The notes: a model not told the origin generated them from the letters alone. Positions 47,524-61,430 are shown, counted from the stretch's first letter. The stretch: 64,000 bases of DNA from Chrysemys picta bellii (GCF_011386835.1 NC_088791.1:124100943-124164942), one strand, 5' to 3'. Program-made: numbers and translations.

Positions 47524-48149
47524 CATAGAATGGAACATATATTGAGGAGATATATATACACATACACCTGTTTTATGTTAGCAAGGAGATGGCTTAGTGC
47601 ATCACACCTGCCTTTCACCTGGAGCCCTGGACATTAAATCCTGCTTAGTTTACAATAGACAATGAATTTGAATCTTGCTCTCTTTTGTACAAAAATCACT
47701 GCACAATGTGTCACAGCTCATACTGGGAGCCCAAGACTAGAATAGCAGTGGTGCTGCAGGTTGAGGTTAAGGTGCATCAGCATTTGACGGCACTTTGTGT
47801 ATCTCTAACCAGCGCTAGTAGCCTCTCATCTTCATGAACATTGCATTTCTCCATATGAAATAATGTCCCGCTTAACTCTAAGTGGATTGCACACAATTTC
47901 TGTAGGCACTGTGTAGCCCAGCAAACTTGGTGGGGAAAGTGAAATTCTATTCCTTTATTTAGTATCATCTATCTTTATATTTGTTGCCTCTGACCTGATT
48001 TTCTAAACATGAAAGCTCCATTCCATAAATGCTTTGTATTTTATTTTTTAAAACATTGTTCCGGCTTTTGCCCTAGAGGGTCATTTTGATCATGTCATAG
48101 GCAGATTTATGAATACACTTTTATTTCAGACCAGCAAAATACTCACTGT

Positions 48150-48700
48150 CAGGCATTTATACTACACTCATCATCACTATGGGATGCGTGAGTGCCTATT
48201 TTTAGGGAATTATAAGAGACAGCTTCATAAATTGGAGAGAGTTCAGAGAAGAGCCACAAGAATGATCAAAGGATTAGAAAACCTGCCTTATAGCTCAAAG
48301 AGCTCATGTTATATAGCTTAACAAAGAGAAGGTTAAGGGATGACTTGATTGCAGTCTAGAAGTAGCTACGGGAGAAACAAATATTTAATAATGGGCTCTT
48401 CAGTCCAGCAGAGAAAAGTATAACATCATCCAATGGCTGGAAGTTGAAGCAAGACAAATTCAGACGGGAAATAAGGCGTAAATTTTTAACAGTGAGAGTA
48501 ATTAACCACTGGAACAACTTACAAGGATCGTGGTGGATTCTCCATCACTGACAATTTTTAAATGAAGCTTGGCTGTTTTTCTAAAAGTTCTGCCTTACCA
48601 ATTATTTTGGGGAAATTCTGTAGCCTGTGTTATACAGGAGGTCAAACTAGATGATCACAGTAGTCTATTCTGGTCTTGGAATCTATGAGTTGATTCTTTG
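48150..48700 (+). mobile_element. CR1 LINE 3' fragment
   Basis: Sense orientation. The translated piece LHKLERVQRRATRMIKGLEN near 48224-48285 is the C-terminal CR1 RT region. The end reads AGATGATCACAGTAGTCTAT then TCTGGTCTTGGAATCTATG, a CR1 3' UTR of another subfamily than 15420-17850. Confidence 0.85.
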
Positions 48701-50283
48701 AAACTAATCAGGACTATGGGGCTAAATTCACCCCTGCTGGAACAGGGTTGGTTCCCCACCACTGCCCTTACTACAGGGGATATACCAAGGAAGCCCCATT
48801 GGTGGAGGTGATTCAGTGAATGTGCTGTTTAAATGCACCCCCTGGCTAAGCAAGCTCTGGCTGAAGCCACACTTGCTGGAGCTCTATTAGTTGGCTGTGG
48901 GTCCCATAGTTAAGAGGGGGGCAGTGTGTAGCCTGGCACTGCTGCAAGACTCCCCACCTCCAGTCAAAATGTCCATCATCAGGTGCCTGCACCATGGCTG
49001 GTCTGACCTCAGGCTGAGTGTAGTCCATGATCTCTAGCATTCCATAGTGCAGCCCTTGAGGCAAGTATCCAAACAGTGTAACAGCCTTGCATTCCTTTCC
49101 TTTTGCCCATAAGGGATTCAATTCCTAAGTGGTTGTATAGTGGGTTTATACCAGAGCAGGATTTCACAAGTTTGTGTGGAAATCTGATTATTGCCAATAA
49201 CAGGTATGTTTTATAATTACTTCTCTGGTCGTTTTATTTCAACTCGGCCTTTGGGTTTTTTTTTATTGTTTTTGTAATGATCCTTGATTTTTGTAATGCT
49301 TACATGCTCTAAGGGATCTTTTAAACAATCTTTATTTTCCTGAATTTAGTGCTTGTAAATAGGGGCCAGGTTGACAGTACTGGAAAGTGAAGTCCTTCAT
49401 TTATTGCCACAAAAAAGCCTTCCATTTATTGCCAGAAGAAGAGTTACTGCCTGGGCAGTAGTAGTTTCCTGGAGCTTCCTAATACAGCTGAGACTCAGTG
49501 CTAGCCTAAAGAAACCACTTCTAGGAGTGAGAGAGTACCTCATTTTCCATGGTCATCCAGTCCTTGGCCCTTCTGCTGAGGCTGTGGGTTTCCAATTACA
49601 GTAGCACTAATTGTGCTCGTGGTTTTTGTGATGTGGACACTTGCTCACTTGTGGACTGAGAGCACAGGGCACTGAGAACCCATCAGAGAGTAATGATTTT
49701 TGGCCAGTCCAAAACTGAGCTGGATTCATACCAGGGTCTTAGAAATGAAAGACTCCTTTCTGTATTGCACTACCAGTCCCTCAATTCAGTGCTCTGCATT
49801 CAATTAATCAGAACAGATTCTGTTCAATGCAAAACAAGACATTTTAAATAGCATTGGGCTTGTGAGACAGATAAATGTTAAAATCTAAATAAATCTAAAT
49901 TCAGATAAAAATCTAAACATTCAAAGATAAGGTTGAGAAACAACACTGGATTTTCAGATGATTTTGTGCACATGCAAATTGATGTGGAAACTCCAGTAAC
50001 TGCTTCTTAACTGCATTTACCTATGCAAAACTCATTTGGACAGAGACATATGTGTGATTTTGCTGAATCTAGCTGGGGATGTGGTTGTAGAATGGAACCA
50101 ATTTAGTGCCCGATCCATGCAGACATTTAAAAGAAAATCTAAAAAAAAATATGGATTTATTTCTCTTATTTTCTTTTATAATACTGTATGCTGGAAGTTG
50201 GGCGAAACCTCACTGAAGCTAGTGGGCATTATAGCTGCCTCTCATTCAAGATTAATATAAAAAGCAATTAAGCTGCTTTATAG

Positions 50284-50700
50284 AATAGATAGCTGAAACA
50301 AGAGGAGCCCCCCAAAACTCAGGCCACATGCTGGAGTAGGAGTTGAGCCATGTGGTCTGACGGGTTTTCCCTGGAATCTGAATGTAAATGTGGAGGGCTG
50401 GGTATTCCTTAATGGAGCTGAGAGAGTGAGAGAGAAAGCGACAGAGAAGAAACATGACAAACACACAGAGAAGGCAGCAAGGAAACCCCAGAGACAGTCA
50501 GAGATGCCTTGTAGCATGACTCTGAGATAAAGCTGAGAGAGAGAGCTTTTTGGTAGAGTGCTGGCTGGAAAGAGGCTTGGAATCGTGAGCTAAAAAACTG
50601 TTTCCTGTTGTTTGATGTCTACTATGTTCAGGGAAACAAGGCTTTATGTACATTCATTGTAAATAAACAGGATTGCACCAAAGAAATACATGACTCCATT
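50284..50700 (+). repeat. LTR-like repeat
   Basis: GA-rich text followed by TTCATTGTAAATAAACAGG (about 50655) resembles the R region of an LTR. No partner or target duplication found. Confidence 0.3.
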
Positions 50701-50769
50701 ATCAATTTCTCCTCTTAATGGAAACAACCCACAAGACCCTGAATACCAGCTATCTGCTCTGGTCAAAAG

Positions 50770-50885
50770 GGGTAATACTATTATAGTAGCACCTGGAGGC
50801 CCCAATCACAATCAGGTCTTCAGTGTACCAGGTGCTGTACAAAGATACTGTTCCTGCCCCAAAGAGCTTACAATCTATCTTCATC
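50770..50885 (-). repeat. L2-like element 3' end
   Basis: Contains GTAGCACCTGGAGGCCCCAA and CCAGGTGCTGTACAAAGATA, which match the reverse of TGTACAGCACCTAGCAC type 3' ends. Related ends are near 1440, 26360, 57316 and 60463, several next to ATT/ATA runs. The class is from memory and uncertain. Confidence 0.45.
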
Positions 50886-51214
50886 TTTGTGGTAAAGTTC
50901 TGCATGGATTGTGTGGCTGCTGTCTAAGAAGCTGTGGGGAACATATGAAATGAAAAATCCTCTGGGTTCTGACTGATGGATGAGCAGAGTTTGAACCTCA
51001 AACCTGAAGTGATGACACTGACTATACTATAACTATCATCATATTACAACACATCTCAATGTAATAGAGTCATATCTCAGTACTATGTCACAATATGACA
51101 TCATGATGATCCTGTCCTCCAAATGCAAATCCATGCAGTCTGGATTTATTTTAGCTCTCTCAGACACACCTGGTTTGATTTCCCCCTAAACCATTTACAC
51201 AGCCCTAATTCAGG

Positions 51215-51530
51215 CTCCGTCTACACTTGGAGCTGGGGTGTGATTCCCGATTTGTGTAGACATACTCACACTAGCTTTCATCAAGATTGTGTGCTAAAAA
51301 TAGTAGCATAGTCACGGTACCATGGGCAGTGGCGACATGGGCTAGTCTTGCCAAGTACTTACTCATGGGGTTCGGGTGGGTTTGTACTTGGGGAAGCTAG
51401 CCTGTGCCACTGATTGCCCCTGCTACTGTGGCTACACTATTATTTTTAGCGCACTAGCTAGAAAAGAGCTAGCATGTATCTGTCTTCCAGCACTGGGGAG
51501 CACCTTCCCAGCTGCAATATAGACATACCC
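51215..51530. mobile_element. MITE, CCGTCTACACTTGG / ATAGACATACCC
   Basis: Begins CTCCGTCTACACTTGGAGCT and ends GCAATATAGACATACCCGG. The interior has partly inverted GGCTAGTCTTGCC / GGAAGCTAGCCTG pieces. Non-coding. Confidence 0.5.
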
Positions 51531-52149
51531 GGAAAGTGCCATACAATTAACTATGTGCTACAGAACACACAGTGTATTCAGATCAGCCAAAGCCAATCAC
51601 AGCTGTCTGTGTTCCGGTCACATTCCTCACCACCCAATCCAGTGGATCCTTTGAGAAAAAGAGACATTCCCTTTCCTCATCCACTGCACAGTCTTGCCCT
51701 GACCCACACACACTGAACTCCTTGAAAATAATCTGTCAATGCTTTTAAACTAAACCCTGCCTCTTTCTAGACATGCGTGTATTTAAAACAGTTACTTTCT
51801 GTTTTCCTTCTCCATCCCCCAGTTGCCACCTGGTAGCTGATGCTACCCCCACTGTGTTGTCCATTTCACAATCAATCAGAGACTACCTGAAATGGCTGCC
51901 AGTGGTACCTACGGACATTAGCGAGCCTACAAATCCCAGTCAGAGGGGCTGCTGGAGCAAGGGAAGCCTTGCTTTAGGCCAGACTCCCCACCAAAGGATA
52001 GCTTGGATTCAGTGTCAGGAAACATATGACCTCACAGCAGATGTATGACATGGCATCACACACTTTCTGACTCAACTTGACCTATCTCTGTCCAAAACTC
52101 ATGAGAGTATCCTCCCATAGGTCACTTAAGAGGGACAATGCAATAAAAG

Positions 52150-52395
52150 ACCCAGCATGGCACAGGTCAGTTGACTCAGGCTTCATGGCTATAGAATTGC
52201 AATGTAGATGGTTGGGCTCGGGCTAGAGCCCAGGCTCTGAGACCCCCATGAGGGGGAAGGATCTCAGAGCCTGGGCCCTAGCCCAAACCCAAACGTCTAC
52301 AACTGCAGTTTTATAGCCCCGTGAGCCAAAGTCAGCTGACCCAGCTCTGAGACTTGGTGCCACAGGTTTTTTATCGGCATGTAGACATACCCAAC
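52150..52395. mobile_element. Fold-back MITE related to 39702-39985
   Basis: CACAGGTCAGTTGACTCAGG and GGGCTCGGGCTAGAGCCCAG oppose CTGGGCCCTAGCCCAAACCC and AGTCAGCTGACCCAGC. The central GAGACCCCCATGAGGGGGAA sits between. It ends at TGTAGACATACCC. Confidence 0.65.
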
Positions 52396-54742
52396 AAACC
52401 AACAAGATCACTTTTTGATTTGACAAGGCCATTCTTTAATACAGAAGTCCAGCATAACCAAAAGAAACAGCTTATTGTTATAACTAACTGCTCATTATGT
52501 TTCAGAATCTGCAATAATAAAACCAACGAAGGATGGAGCGAAAGAAGAAGAGATAATACAGACTATTGCTAGATATAAAACCTTTTATTTTATTACTTTC
52601 CTGCTGAGTACTTTTAGTGGGGAAGAACTGGTGCAGGCTGGCATCCTCCTCCCGAAAAACCAAGCCTTTAAATGTAATTCAAGCACCACACCCCTGTGAG
52701 CTTTCTGTTGCGTGACTGACTTGCAAACAAATCCACTCACTTGTTGCCGAGACTTAGCTGTTAATAATGTACTAATGATCTGCAGAAGAAAAATATCTGG
52801 CATTAATTACTATACCTTTTATTTGAACTTAAATGTATAAGTAGCTTAGCCACATCTTGCACTTCAAAAACCGGAGCGGGTAACTCTGTCCATTATGACT
52901 AACTTCAACTCAGAGTATTTATTTATTTAAGGATTTTATTGCTCTCAGTTAGCTAAGTGATTAGTGAAGACCAAATGCAAGGCACTAATCAAAGAATGAA
53001 GGACTTTTGAAGGAAATTGATTCTGCTTGCAAGGGGAAATGTGCCTTTTATTACAAATGATTAACTCTGTAAGAATTCAAAACCAGTGGTAAAACAAATA
53101 AATACATATAAATTGCAGAACAAACCTTCAAGCTCTACTGCAGGGAGACACAATAAATAATCGGAAACCTGTGACTAATTATATAAATGCCAAAAATTGA
53201 TACTGATGTGAAGAAGGGGAAGTTTCCTTTGCAGTTTCAGTGACAGATAGAAAAACAGGATAAAATTGCTATTTTTCAACTTCAAGACTAGGCATCCAGT
53301 AGCAGTTAAAACTGGGTTATGGAGAATACTTGGTTACCATCAACTCAAATAAGTTTTAGATCTGATGGATTATCCATTATTCAAATGTGTTGCTGTGCAC
53401 CAATATATTGACAAAACTCACTATCCATAGCTGGTTGGGGCCAACTTCTTAGTTCCCCTTGTTCTGATGAAGCAGAGCAACTCCCATTTTGTTGTACAAT
53501 CCACTCTATTAACAGCTGGGGATGCAATTGTGAGTGTGCTCTAGTGATAGCTTCACAGCGCCTACGCTTGGATCCATGCAGAACCCTGGAATCAAGGGGA
53601 CTCTGAACAGTCACATGAGTCTGCTCATATAGATCCAGTAGCAGGATTGGTGCCTTTATTTGGCTCCCTGATGTGTCTGTAAGGAATAATAGCATGAAAA
53701 GTGCAGTGGAAACCTCCTGAGGAGTGTGGAGGGAGATGGTCTTTATCTTGTGCTTCCTTCTGGCTCTTTTAATTCATCAACACTAGGGAATCTCGGGGAA
53801 AAAACCACCAACCTAAGATTGATTCTTAGACAGCCAATTGCTGTCTTTTTTACGGCTTTCTACCAGTTTTCTTTGCTAATGTTCCCTTTTCCATCCAAGG
53901 ACTCTCAAGCTACATGGCACAAACTCCCAGTGAAAGCGGGCCATGGGAAGGTGCATTATGCCATGGTGTCCTCCATTTAGTGAATGATAGCACCAAGACA
54001 CACTACACTTACTACATGTCTTGTTCTGCCTTGTCTCCTACAGTTTTATGTCCATTTTCCTTAATCCCTCAGGTCTCACTTAAAACTTCACTCCTGCCCT
54101 CCCTAAGAACACCAAACAGTGGATTATGAGTTGAGATGAGGAGCTGGAGGGAGAGAGACCTCTGTCTTGATTCTAGAATGGAATAATTTAGCAAGGATAG
54201 GTCAAAGTCTATCACCAGACATAGGTGTGTCTTGATCCACTGGCTAAATCATTTCTCAGGACATCTTTGAAGAGTTTTACTATTAGGATTTCCATGTTTC
54301 TTCCTCTGCACTCCTGATAACATAAGTAATGGAATGTGTTGGTTCTTGAGGTTGAAGGCTCATCAGCAGGTCATCTCTCTTTCAGGCTTTCCTCAGTTAC
54401 AGTGGTATCGACCTCAAACTCTTGGGGGTGGGGTTGTATCTTCCTCTGTGCTTGTACAGAACCAAGTACACTGTTAACACTCTAATACTCTGATCAGCCA
54501 ATGCTCTGATATAGGTGTAAGGGCACTTCAGTGACCCATGTTATTGTTTATTGTGTACAATTCTGACTGGAGATGTCCATTTTGTCCCATGAGAACGAAA
54601 TGAGCAGTTCAGATTCTTCTAAAAGAAAACTGTAAATTATTGGCCTGCATAGGTCCAGTCATCAATTCTAGTGGGTGTCCAGGGCTGAGAGATGTCAAGC
54701 AACTCCTAATAGAGTGGGCTGACACCTGGATTTTGGTATTTC

Positions 54743-54860
54743 ATAGATTGTTTAGATTTTAAGGCCAGAGGGACCCTTATGATCATTTAGTCTGACCTCC
54801 TGCATAACACATGCTGTAGAATTTCATTCAATGATTTAGAATCCGATTCAGGAAAGCCTC
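54743..54860 (-). mobile_element. CR1-type 3' tail
   Basis: TTTCATAGATTGTTTAGATT, then AGGCCAGAGGGACCCTTATG, ATCATTTAGTCTGACCTCCT: antisense CR1-like 3' end, short. Confidence 0.6.
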
Positions 54861-57315
54861 CCTACCTAGGAAAGAACTCGAGCACATGCTTAAATGCTTT
54901 CCTGAGTTGGAACTTGAGTTTTAGTTTTCTGAATCAGTTAATTTTTGAAGTTGTGCTTTGGTATAATCTTTGTCCAAGTAGAGATTTAGGTAACCAAGTT
55001 TGGTTAGGGTCAATACGCTGAAAATTTAACTTAATAGTGTGCACTGTGTGTCCTGTCCACTCAGAAACCATCAGGTGTCCTCTGACATATACTGCATATT
55101 ACTTTGTTGGATCTGAGGTTGTTTCTGCACCTAGAAAAGTTAGTATTCCAAAGAAACAGTTACCATGGATGGTTTTTCTGCCTCTTCTAAATCAAATCCC
55201 AACTGCAGTAGTCATAGTCTGGCTCTTTCAGCGGTCACAGGAGTCATATCAGATAGATCTCTCTTTGATAGTATGGTCCAAGTGGACCTGTCTTCTCCTT
55301 AGCAAACTCATCATCATCAACATCAGAGCAATAGTTTCCTACTGGTTACCTAAACGCACCAACAAAGAGAACAGCAATGGGAAGTACAAGAAACTTCTAT
55401 TGGTGATAGTCCTTGAAGTCAAATGGCAACTGCTGGTTTCCTTTATCTCTGTCATGAATCCTTATTAAAAGAGCAGTGGCTGTACCTTCCTGGGAGAAAT
55501 CCCTGGGATTTGAAAGCAAAGGGTTAAGAATCCTGGAACTTGGTGATAGAAATGTAGGTCCAAATTATTGCTCCCTCTCCAGAATAAATACAAGCCTTTC
55601 CTTGGACTCTGTTTCAAGTGACTCCTGTGTGATCTCACGTAACAGCAAGTTCATTTCCCCTTCTTTTCTTCAGCTTCTTTCCAGAATTGCCCACTTCACT
55701 TCTTTCTCCCGCAAGGAGCCCACAAGCTCACCATCAGCCACATGCTTCCCTCAGCACTTACTGCTCAGTTACAGACAGAAAAAGGGCTGTAAAATATCAT
55801 CTTAGTGTGGTAAATACCTGCTCCCTATGTGTCTTCCTAAACATACGTAATGAGTTTACTGACCCACACATATTTTTCTTCCTGTCAGCACTGCACAACC
55901 AATATTGCTATAGGTCGGCAAGCAGCGTTTTGTTCTGCTTTATGTATCATCCTCTAAATGACCAGCTCATTTCTGCGTTACCGAAAGCTTTGGGAGTCTG
56001 GGAGAAGTTTCAAGTGAGTCCTGGGTGCTGAGGAAGAATTTATATTTTGGATGGCAACCATGGAATTTTGGCAGTTTCAACCAGGAAAAAATTGGTGGCT
56101 TAGCTGAGGTCTGCATCATTTAAGGATATCAATGGGAGTTTTGCCTGAGTAAAGTCTGCAGGATTTGGCCTGCAGTTTTTAAATGAAATATGATATTACT
56201 ATTATTATTACTGATACTGCTGTTTGGCAGAAAAAGGGTTTTTATTCTTTTCCCTGTAGCATTATGAAGAATCTGTTTTTATGATAGGTTAATTTGTTAC
56301 TTTAAAAAATAACCATTTAAGAATCCCTGCAATTAAGGGATGAGAGCAGCAGATTATCCAGTAAACTGATTCGCTGAAAGGAAATTCATTTGGTCTAGTA
56401 TTTTTAACATACAGGAAGCTGTAGCTACCTTCCATATGTACACCTGAGCACATAACCCAGCAATGTCCCCTCCTAGGAGAACCATGTGGGCAATAGCCCT
56501 CAATGGAATTTCTCAGAGGACCCTTTACAAAGCCCCCAGCATCTTCCAGAGAGAGGTTAAAGGAGAGATTTAAAAAAAAGCAGTGACAGCTGCCAGCAAT
56601 AGCAAAGGGTGAGGAGAGGGAACTATCTGAGCTCCCCATACTCCTGCAAGGTCAGGAATTGGGTGGTGTAACTCGCCCTCCCTCCCAGCAGCATGAGGGG
56701 TGGTGCCTTTACATCTCCAGCAGCCCTGATGATGTCAGCAATTCGATTAGCCATCCTGTGGAATAGGGGAGTAGCTGTGTAGAGGGTAATGTAATGGGGA
56801 GGCTCTGGTGACACCTTCACAGCTCCAGACCATACTCCATAACTGATCAAAAAATGTCTCTCTGGCACCTGCGTTCTCTCAGAGAGCAGCATAGGGAACA
56901 GGAGATCCCTCAGATACTGGGGACATACAGGGGAGAGGAGTTTATGCAGAAAGAGAGAGGGCCCATCATCTGAGGGACTTTTTGAGAAACTTTATTTTTT
57001 TAAAGGAAGGAATTAACAACCAGGTCAAAAGGCTGCTGAGAATGGTCCATATAGAAGGGGAAACAAAACAGATCAATAACTAGATATAAAAAAAAAATAA
57101 AAACTTAATAGTGAGGCCAGGGTCAAAGGTGTAAAGGAAGCCTTTGGGTAGGAGGACTGGTCTGACTGGGATTTTTTGAATGATGATTCCAATTTTTTTT
57201 TAATTATCCAGCTCTGCCCAGTTAGCCTTATTGTGTGATCTAATTGGAGTTGCTCTCATCCTCCCTTTCCCTCTTATTTTATGCTTCTCAAGGAGAGGGA
57301 TCATGGTTTTCTCTG

Positions 57316-57410
57316 TGTTTGTACAGTGCCTAGCACAATGGGGTCCTGATCTTGATGGATGCCTATGGGCACTACTGGAATCAAATAATAATAAATAATA
57401 ATTAATAATA
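57316..57410 (+). repeat. L2-like 3' end with AAT tail
   Basis: GTTTGTACAGTGCCTAGCAC, AATGGGGTCCTGATCTTGAT, followed by an ATAATAATAAATAATAATT tail. Sense counterpart of 50770-50885. Confidence 0.5.
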
Positions 57411-57699
57411 CCACATTGCTGTCTCTAACAATGCTGCTTATTATAGCTAACCACACATCTGAAGTCAATAGGAACTGAGTTGAGCTAAGCACCTTGCAGG
57501 ATTGAGGTCTTCAGAGAAGAACTACACTGTCAGTCCAGAATTGTACTGGAAAATCAGAGAAGGGCTAACATAGCTGACATAACTAGGCCAGAGTTAAAAC
57601 AATACCTTCAAACAGACTGCATCAGAATGACTGCGAACCATCCTTCAGTGGAGCTTTACTCACATACCCTGCAACCCCCAATCACACATGCCTAAGCCC

Positions 57700-57965
57700 A
57701 GGTCTACACTAGTGGGGAGGTCGATCTAAGATATGCAACTTCAGCGTATCTTAGGTCGATTTATCTGGCCGTGAGGACGGTGGCGAGTCGACCGCTGCCG
57801 CTCTCCCGTCGACTCTCCTTTCACTTCTCGCGAGCTGGAGTTCCGGAGTCAACGGGGAGCACGATCTGGGATTGATTTTATCGCGTCTACACTAGACGCG
57901 ATAAATCAATCCCCGATAGATCGATCACTACCTGCCGATCCGGCGGGTAGTGAAGACCTGCGCTA
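57700..57965. mobile_element. CpG-rich MITE, CAGGTCTACACT / AGTGAAGACCTG
   Basis: The ends CAGGTCTACACT and AGTGAAGACCTG are inverted repeats with one mismatch. The interior is CpG-rich and well preserved, including a near-perfect hairpin at 57868-57911 (ATTTTATCGCGTCT / AGACGCGATAAAT). It is related by its ends to the elements at 1527 and 24319. Confidence 0.75.
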
Positions 57966-59287
57966 AGAAGCACATCAATTGCTTTACGGCCTCACAGCCT
58001 TATGGTCATATTGTCTTTGACATGTGATTTTGAAATACAGCATTATTTATGGTTCCAAAATAAGGACCAGCTTGAGCTAGTTGGCTTGCACAGGTATTTT
58101 TATGTGTGACTGTTAGACACAATACGTTAGAAGCAACACAAAGGATTTTAAGCGATGAGAAGCTACTGGAAGGGTTTGACCTACTGGGATAGTAAGTGAA
58201 ACAGAGGGAGGAAAAAAAAAAAAAAAGGAAACGAGAGACAGAGGGAAAAAGAAAGAAGCAGTTTCTGTAGAAAATAAGTCATAAAAATTGGAGACGGGGG
58301 GCTGTATCAATGCTTAAAGTGATTGTGGCCTTTTCAGTAAATTATCCTTGCACTTGGGCTTTCCTGTTTTCTGCTTGTCTGAGTTAACTCTCTCACACCC
58401 TTCCCAGCCACCGCCTCCATTAGATGAGGCCTTTGTTACAGTCAGGCTCCTCTATTTATTAATCTATGGGACCCAGTAGGAGGCAATTGGCTCTGACTCC
58501 CATTACATTTATCCTCTGACCATTGTTTTGCTAGCACAGTCTAAAATGCAATTAGAGTCAAATGCTTTCCCAACGTTTTTAAGAAAACAAAGTACTTTCA
58601 TCAAAAACATTGCCAAGATTTTATGAGCAAACATGTATCCCTTTCCAAAATTAATCATTTTCCAAGGCGAAAGCAAGCTGAGTTATCTACTGCCATTATG
58701 GCAGTAAACTGTGCTACTACTTCAAGTGCTTGGGGAGAAGAAGCTATAGATCAAGAATGGAAGTGCATTAAAAGAAACTTAAGGCAGGTTTATTTGTTTC
58801 CCCACAAACATAAACATGGTATAGTAGCCTGCACTCTTCTCAAGCCACTATTTACACATCAATCCCGTAAGAGCAACTTAACAGCCTAATGATACAAACA
58901 CAGAAAGGCCTTTACCCTCTGTGTATTGAGCAAGCAATATTCCCTGTGTCCCGGGATACACTTGCTTTATAGACAGATTTCTAAAAGGAGGAAAAGGCTT
59001 TCTTTACAAAGCAGCCTTCTAATTACTGGAGCAGATCCTACCAGCCTTACATGGAAGTCAATGGGACTCCTTGCAGAGTAGGTTCTACTCAACTTGAATA
59101 AAGGAGCGGGAGGGGAAGGGGGGACAGAATCAGGCCTAATGTAATTTAAAGTAGCTGGAAGACCAAATGCTATAACATAAGTAAATTTTCAACTGAAAAC
59201 TAACAGGTAAAAATTCCCTTTGTCTACCATAGGCCAGCTCCTGCATTCCTTGGTCACCCGAAGCTCCTGCTGAAGTCAATGGCAGAC

Positions 59288-59551
59288 TTAGGTTGCCAAC
59301 AGTACCTTATTACAAAGGATGTCCCTTATTTTTTCCTCTCTCTACAACAAGATCTGGAATTGATGAGTGCTGCAAAAAGCAGCAAGAAATACTCTGGGTG
59401 AATGTAGGTGAGTACTGCTTATTAATTATTATTATTATTATTAATAACAATAAATAAATAAATAAATAATAACACTATCAGGAGGAGGAGTAAGGTGGGG
59501 ATGCTCAGAAGACAGTCCCTTATTTTTGAAATACAATGTTGGCAGCCTTAG
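59288..59551. mobile_element. MITE-like, TTAGGTTGCCAAC / GTTGGCAGCCTTA
   Basis: Ends match as inverted repeats over 13 bp with two mismatches. The interior holds an ATT/AAATA microsatellite (59419-59470). Confidence 0.5.
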
Positions 59552-60731
59552 TGGCAGTACACAAGAAATACAGTATTGGGCCCTTCCTCTTATTCTTTGC
59601 AGGGAACTGACAACACTTATGTGCAAATCTGAGCTTCTTGAGTGACCCAGGACACAGAATGACAGGCCACTTGCCCGACCTATGCATGGATGGATATGCT
59701 GCTTTCTTGCTCAGTCTTGAAGGTGAACAAAAAAAGTTTGTTTGGAAAATACTTTAATTTTTTTTCGTGAGATCCTAAATTAGCAAGAGTCAAATCCTTC
59801 CCTCAAGGATACAAGCTGAGGATCAGACCATATGCAGAGGAGCGGGGGCTGAGAGATGAAGGAATCCTTCTGCCCCCCAACACTGACTGGAGGTAAATAG
59901 ATTTGTGAAGGGGTGGATCCACTGGTCCAGTGCCTGTCTACTCCCCCACCCCATGACCCACAATCAAGCCCCCCCAGTGCATCAGTCTCTTGGAAACTCC
60001 CAGGTCTGTGCTGTGGAGTACAAGGTTGTGTACCCCTTTGCATGGGCTGCCCAAATCCTCCCCCATCCCTTCCAGTGGAATCACACCAGTACCACTTTGA
60101 CACATACACTGGGGATGCTGTGGGGGCAATATTTCCCCCCTCCAGGATCTATGTGTAGACTTTATGAACATTATGAATACGCTTAATCACTTTCTCCTCC
60201 ATTTGCTTCCCTGCTAAGCGCCGAGTCCAGGGTTCTTTGGTTTCCATCTAATCTAATCCATCCAAGATTCATCACCATAATGTTTGAACATGTGGCAACA
60301 ACTGATGACATTGCTAAGAGATGAAACCTGCATTCCTTGCTTTAATAATTTAGGATCTTAAAGAGCTTTTATTTACATTCAAAACAAGCCACTCACCCTC
60401 AAAAGATGTACTTATGGGAAAGCCGAAGTATTCTGAGCTCTTTGGAGCTGTCTTTTTACTGCAAGTCTGTACAACGCCTAGCACAAAGGGGGTCTGCTCA
60501 TTGACTGGATTGCATTATACAGGTATAACAACATCATCATCACCATACTAAGGTGTACTAAATAACACACTCACTCGCCCGCTCTTTAAAACCTCAATGA
60601 ATTACAGCTCCCAGCACCATTATTGTTTGTGGAAGAACGCTACCATCCTGCTCAAACCATTCTAAGGCTGACTCAGATCCTGCTAATTCATTAATACACA
60701 ACACAACTCTAGTCCACAACACAACCATTTC

Positions 60732-61050
60732 CAGTGGTGCTGGAACACTTTTACAGCGGGGGCTGAAAGCCAGTGATCCCCAAACTTTTTATCTCACGCC
60801 CAACCCCCTTACCCCTGCCCGTGCCCCCCATTCCCCCAGAGCTGGGGCCAGGAGTGGGCTGGGGCTCTAGGAGTGGGGGCTGCGGACGGGGTAAGTGGGC
60901 CGAGGCTGAGACCACAGCTGGGGGTGGGAGCAGAGTCTTGGGCGCAGGGCCAGCGGCAGCCGAGACCCCGGGTGAGGGGCCAGGAGTGGAGCCCCAGCCA
61001 CCAGTGGGGGTGCTGCAGCACCCCCTGCACCCCTAGTTCCTGCGCCTATG
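60732..61050. mobile_element. hAT-type MITE, 319 bp
   Basis: Perfect 8-bp target duplication ACCATTTC (60724-60731, 61051-61058). Ends CAGTGGTGCTGGAAC and TTCCTGCGCCTATG form imperfect inverted repeats. GC-rich interior with G-runs. Frames there are compositional. Confidence 0.85.
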
Positions 61051-61227
61051 ACCATTTCTGCAAGGTACACACAGTATGTCCTAGCCTATCAATAGAAAAG
61101 TGCGCTGAAGTGCATTTTAGTCTCTATGTGCTAATGAAACATTTTGTTTGGCTTCCAATGTTCATTATATAATAAGGGAAGCATCAGGGTATTTTAGGAA
61201 GCTATCTTCCTAGTGATGTACTCTCAA

Positions 61228-61430
61228 TGTAGGAGTTGCCATATTGGATCAGACCTGTGGCCAGCTAGTCCAGTATCCTGTCTCTAACAGTGGCCAGCAC
61301 CAGAAGCGACCACGAAAGATGCAAGTAGGCAGATGTGAGATGATCGTCCCCTGCAACATTAGGGTGATTTACAATCATTAGAGACTTGCTAACACCCTAA
61401 AATGTGAGGTTTAATATCCCTTCTAAACTA
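61228..61430 (-). mobile_element. CR1 LINE 3' fragment
   Basis: GTAGGAGTTGCCATATTGG, ATCAGACCTGTGGCCAGCTA and GTCTCTAACAGTGGCCAGCA: antisense CR1 3' end, same subfamily as 9821-10425. Confidence 0.8.

Noticed and set aside
53381..53695. 104-codon minus-strand frame with an acceptor-like border
   Set aside because: No family recognised, no cysteine pattern, no good donor at its end. Length is possible by chance in GC-neutral sequence.
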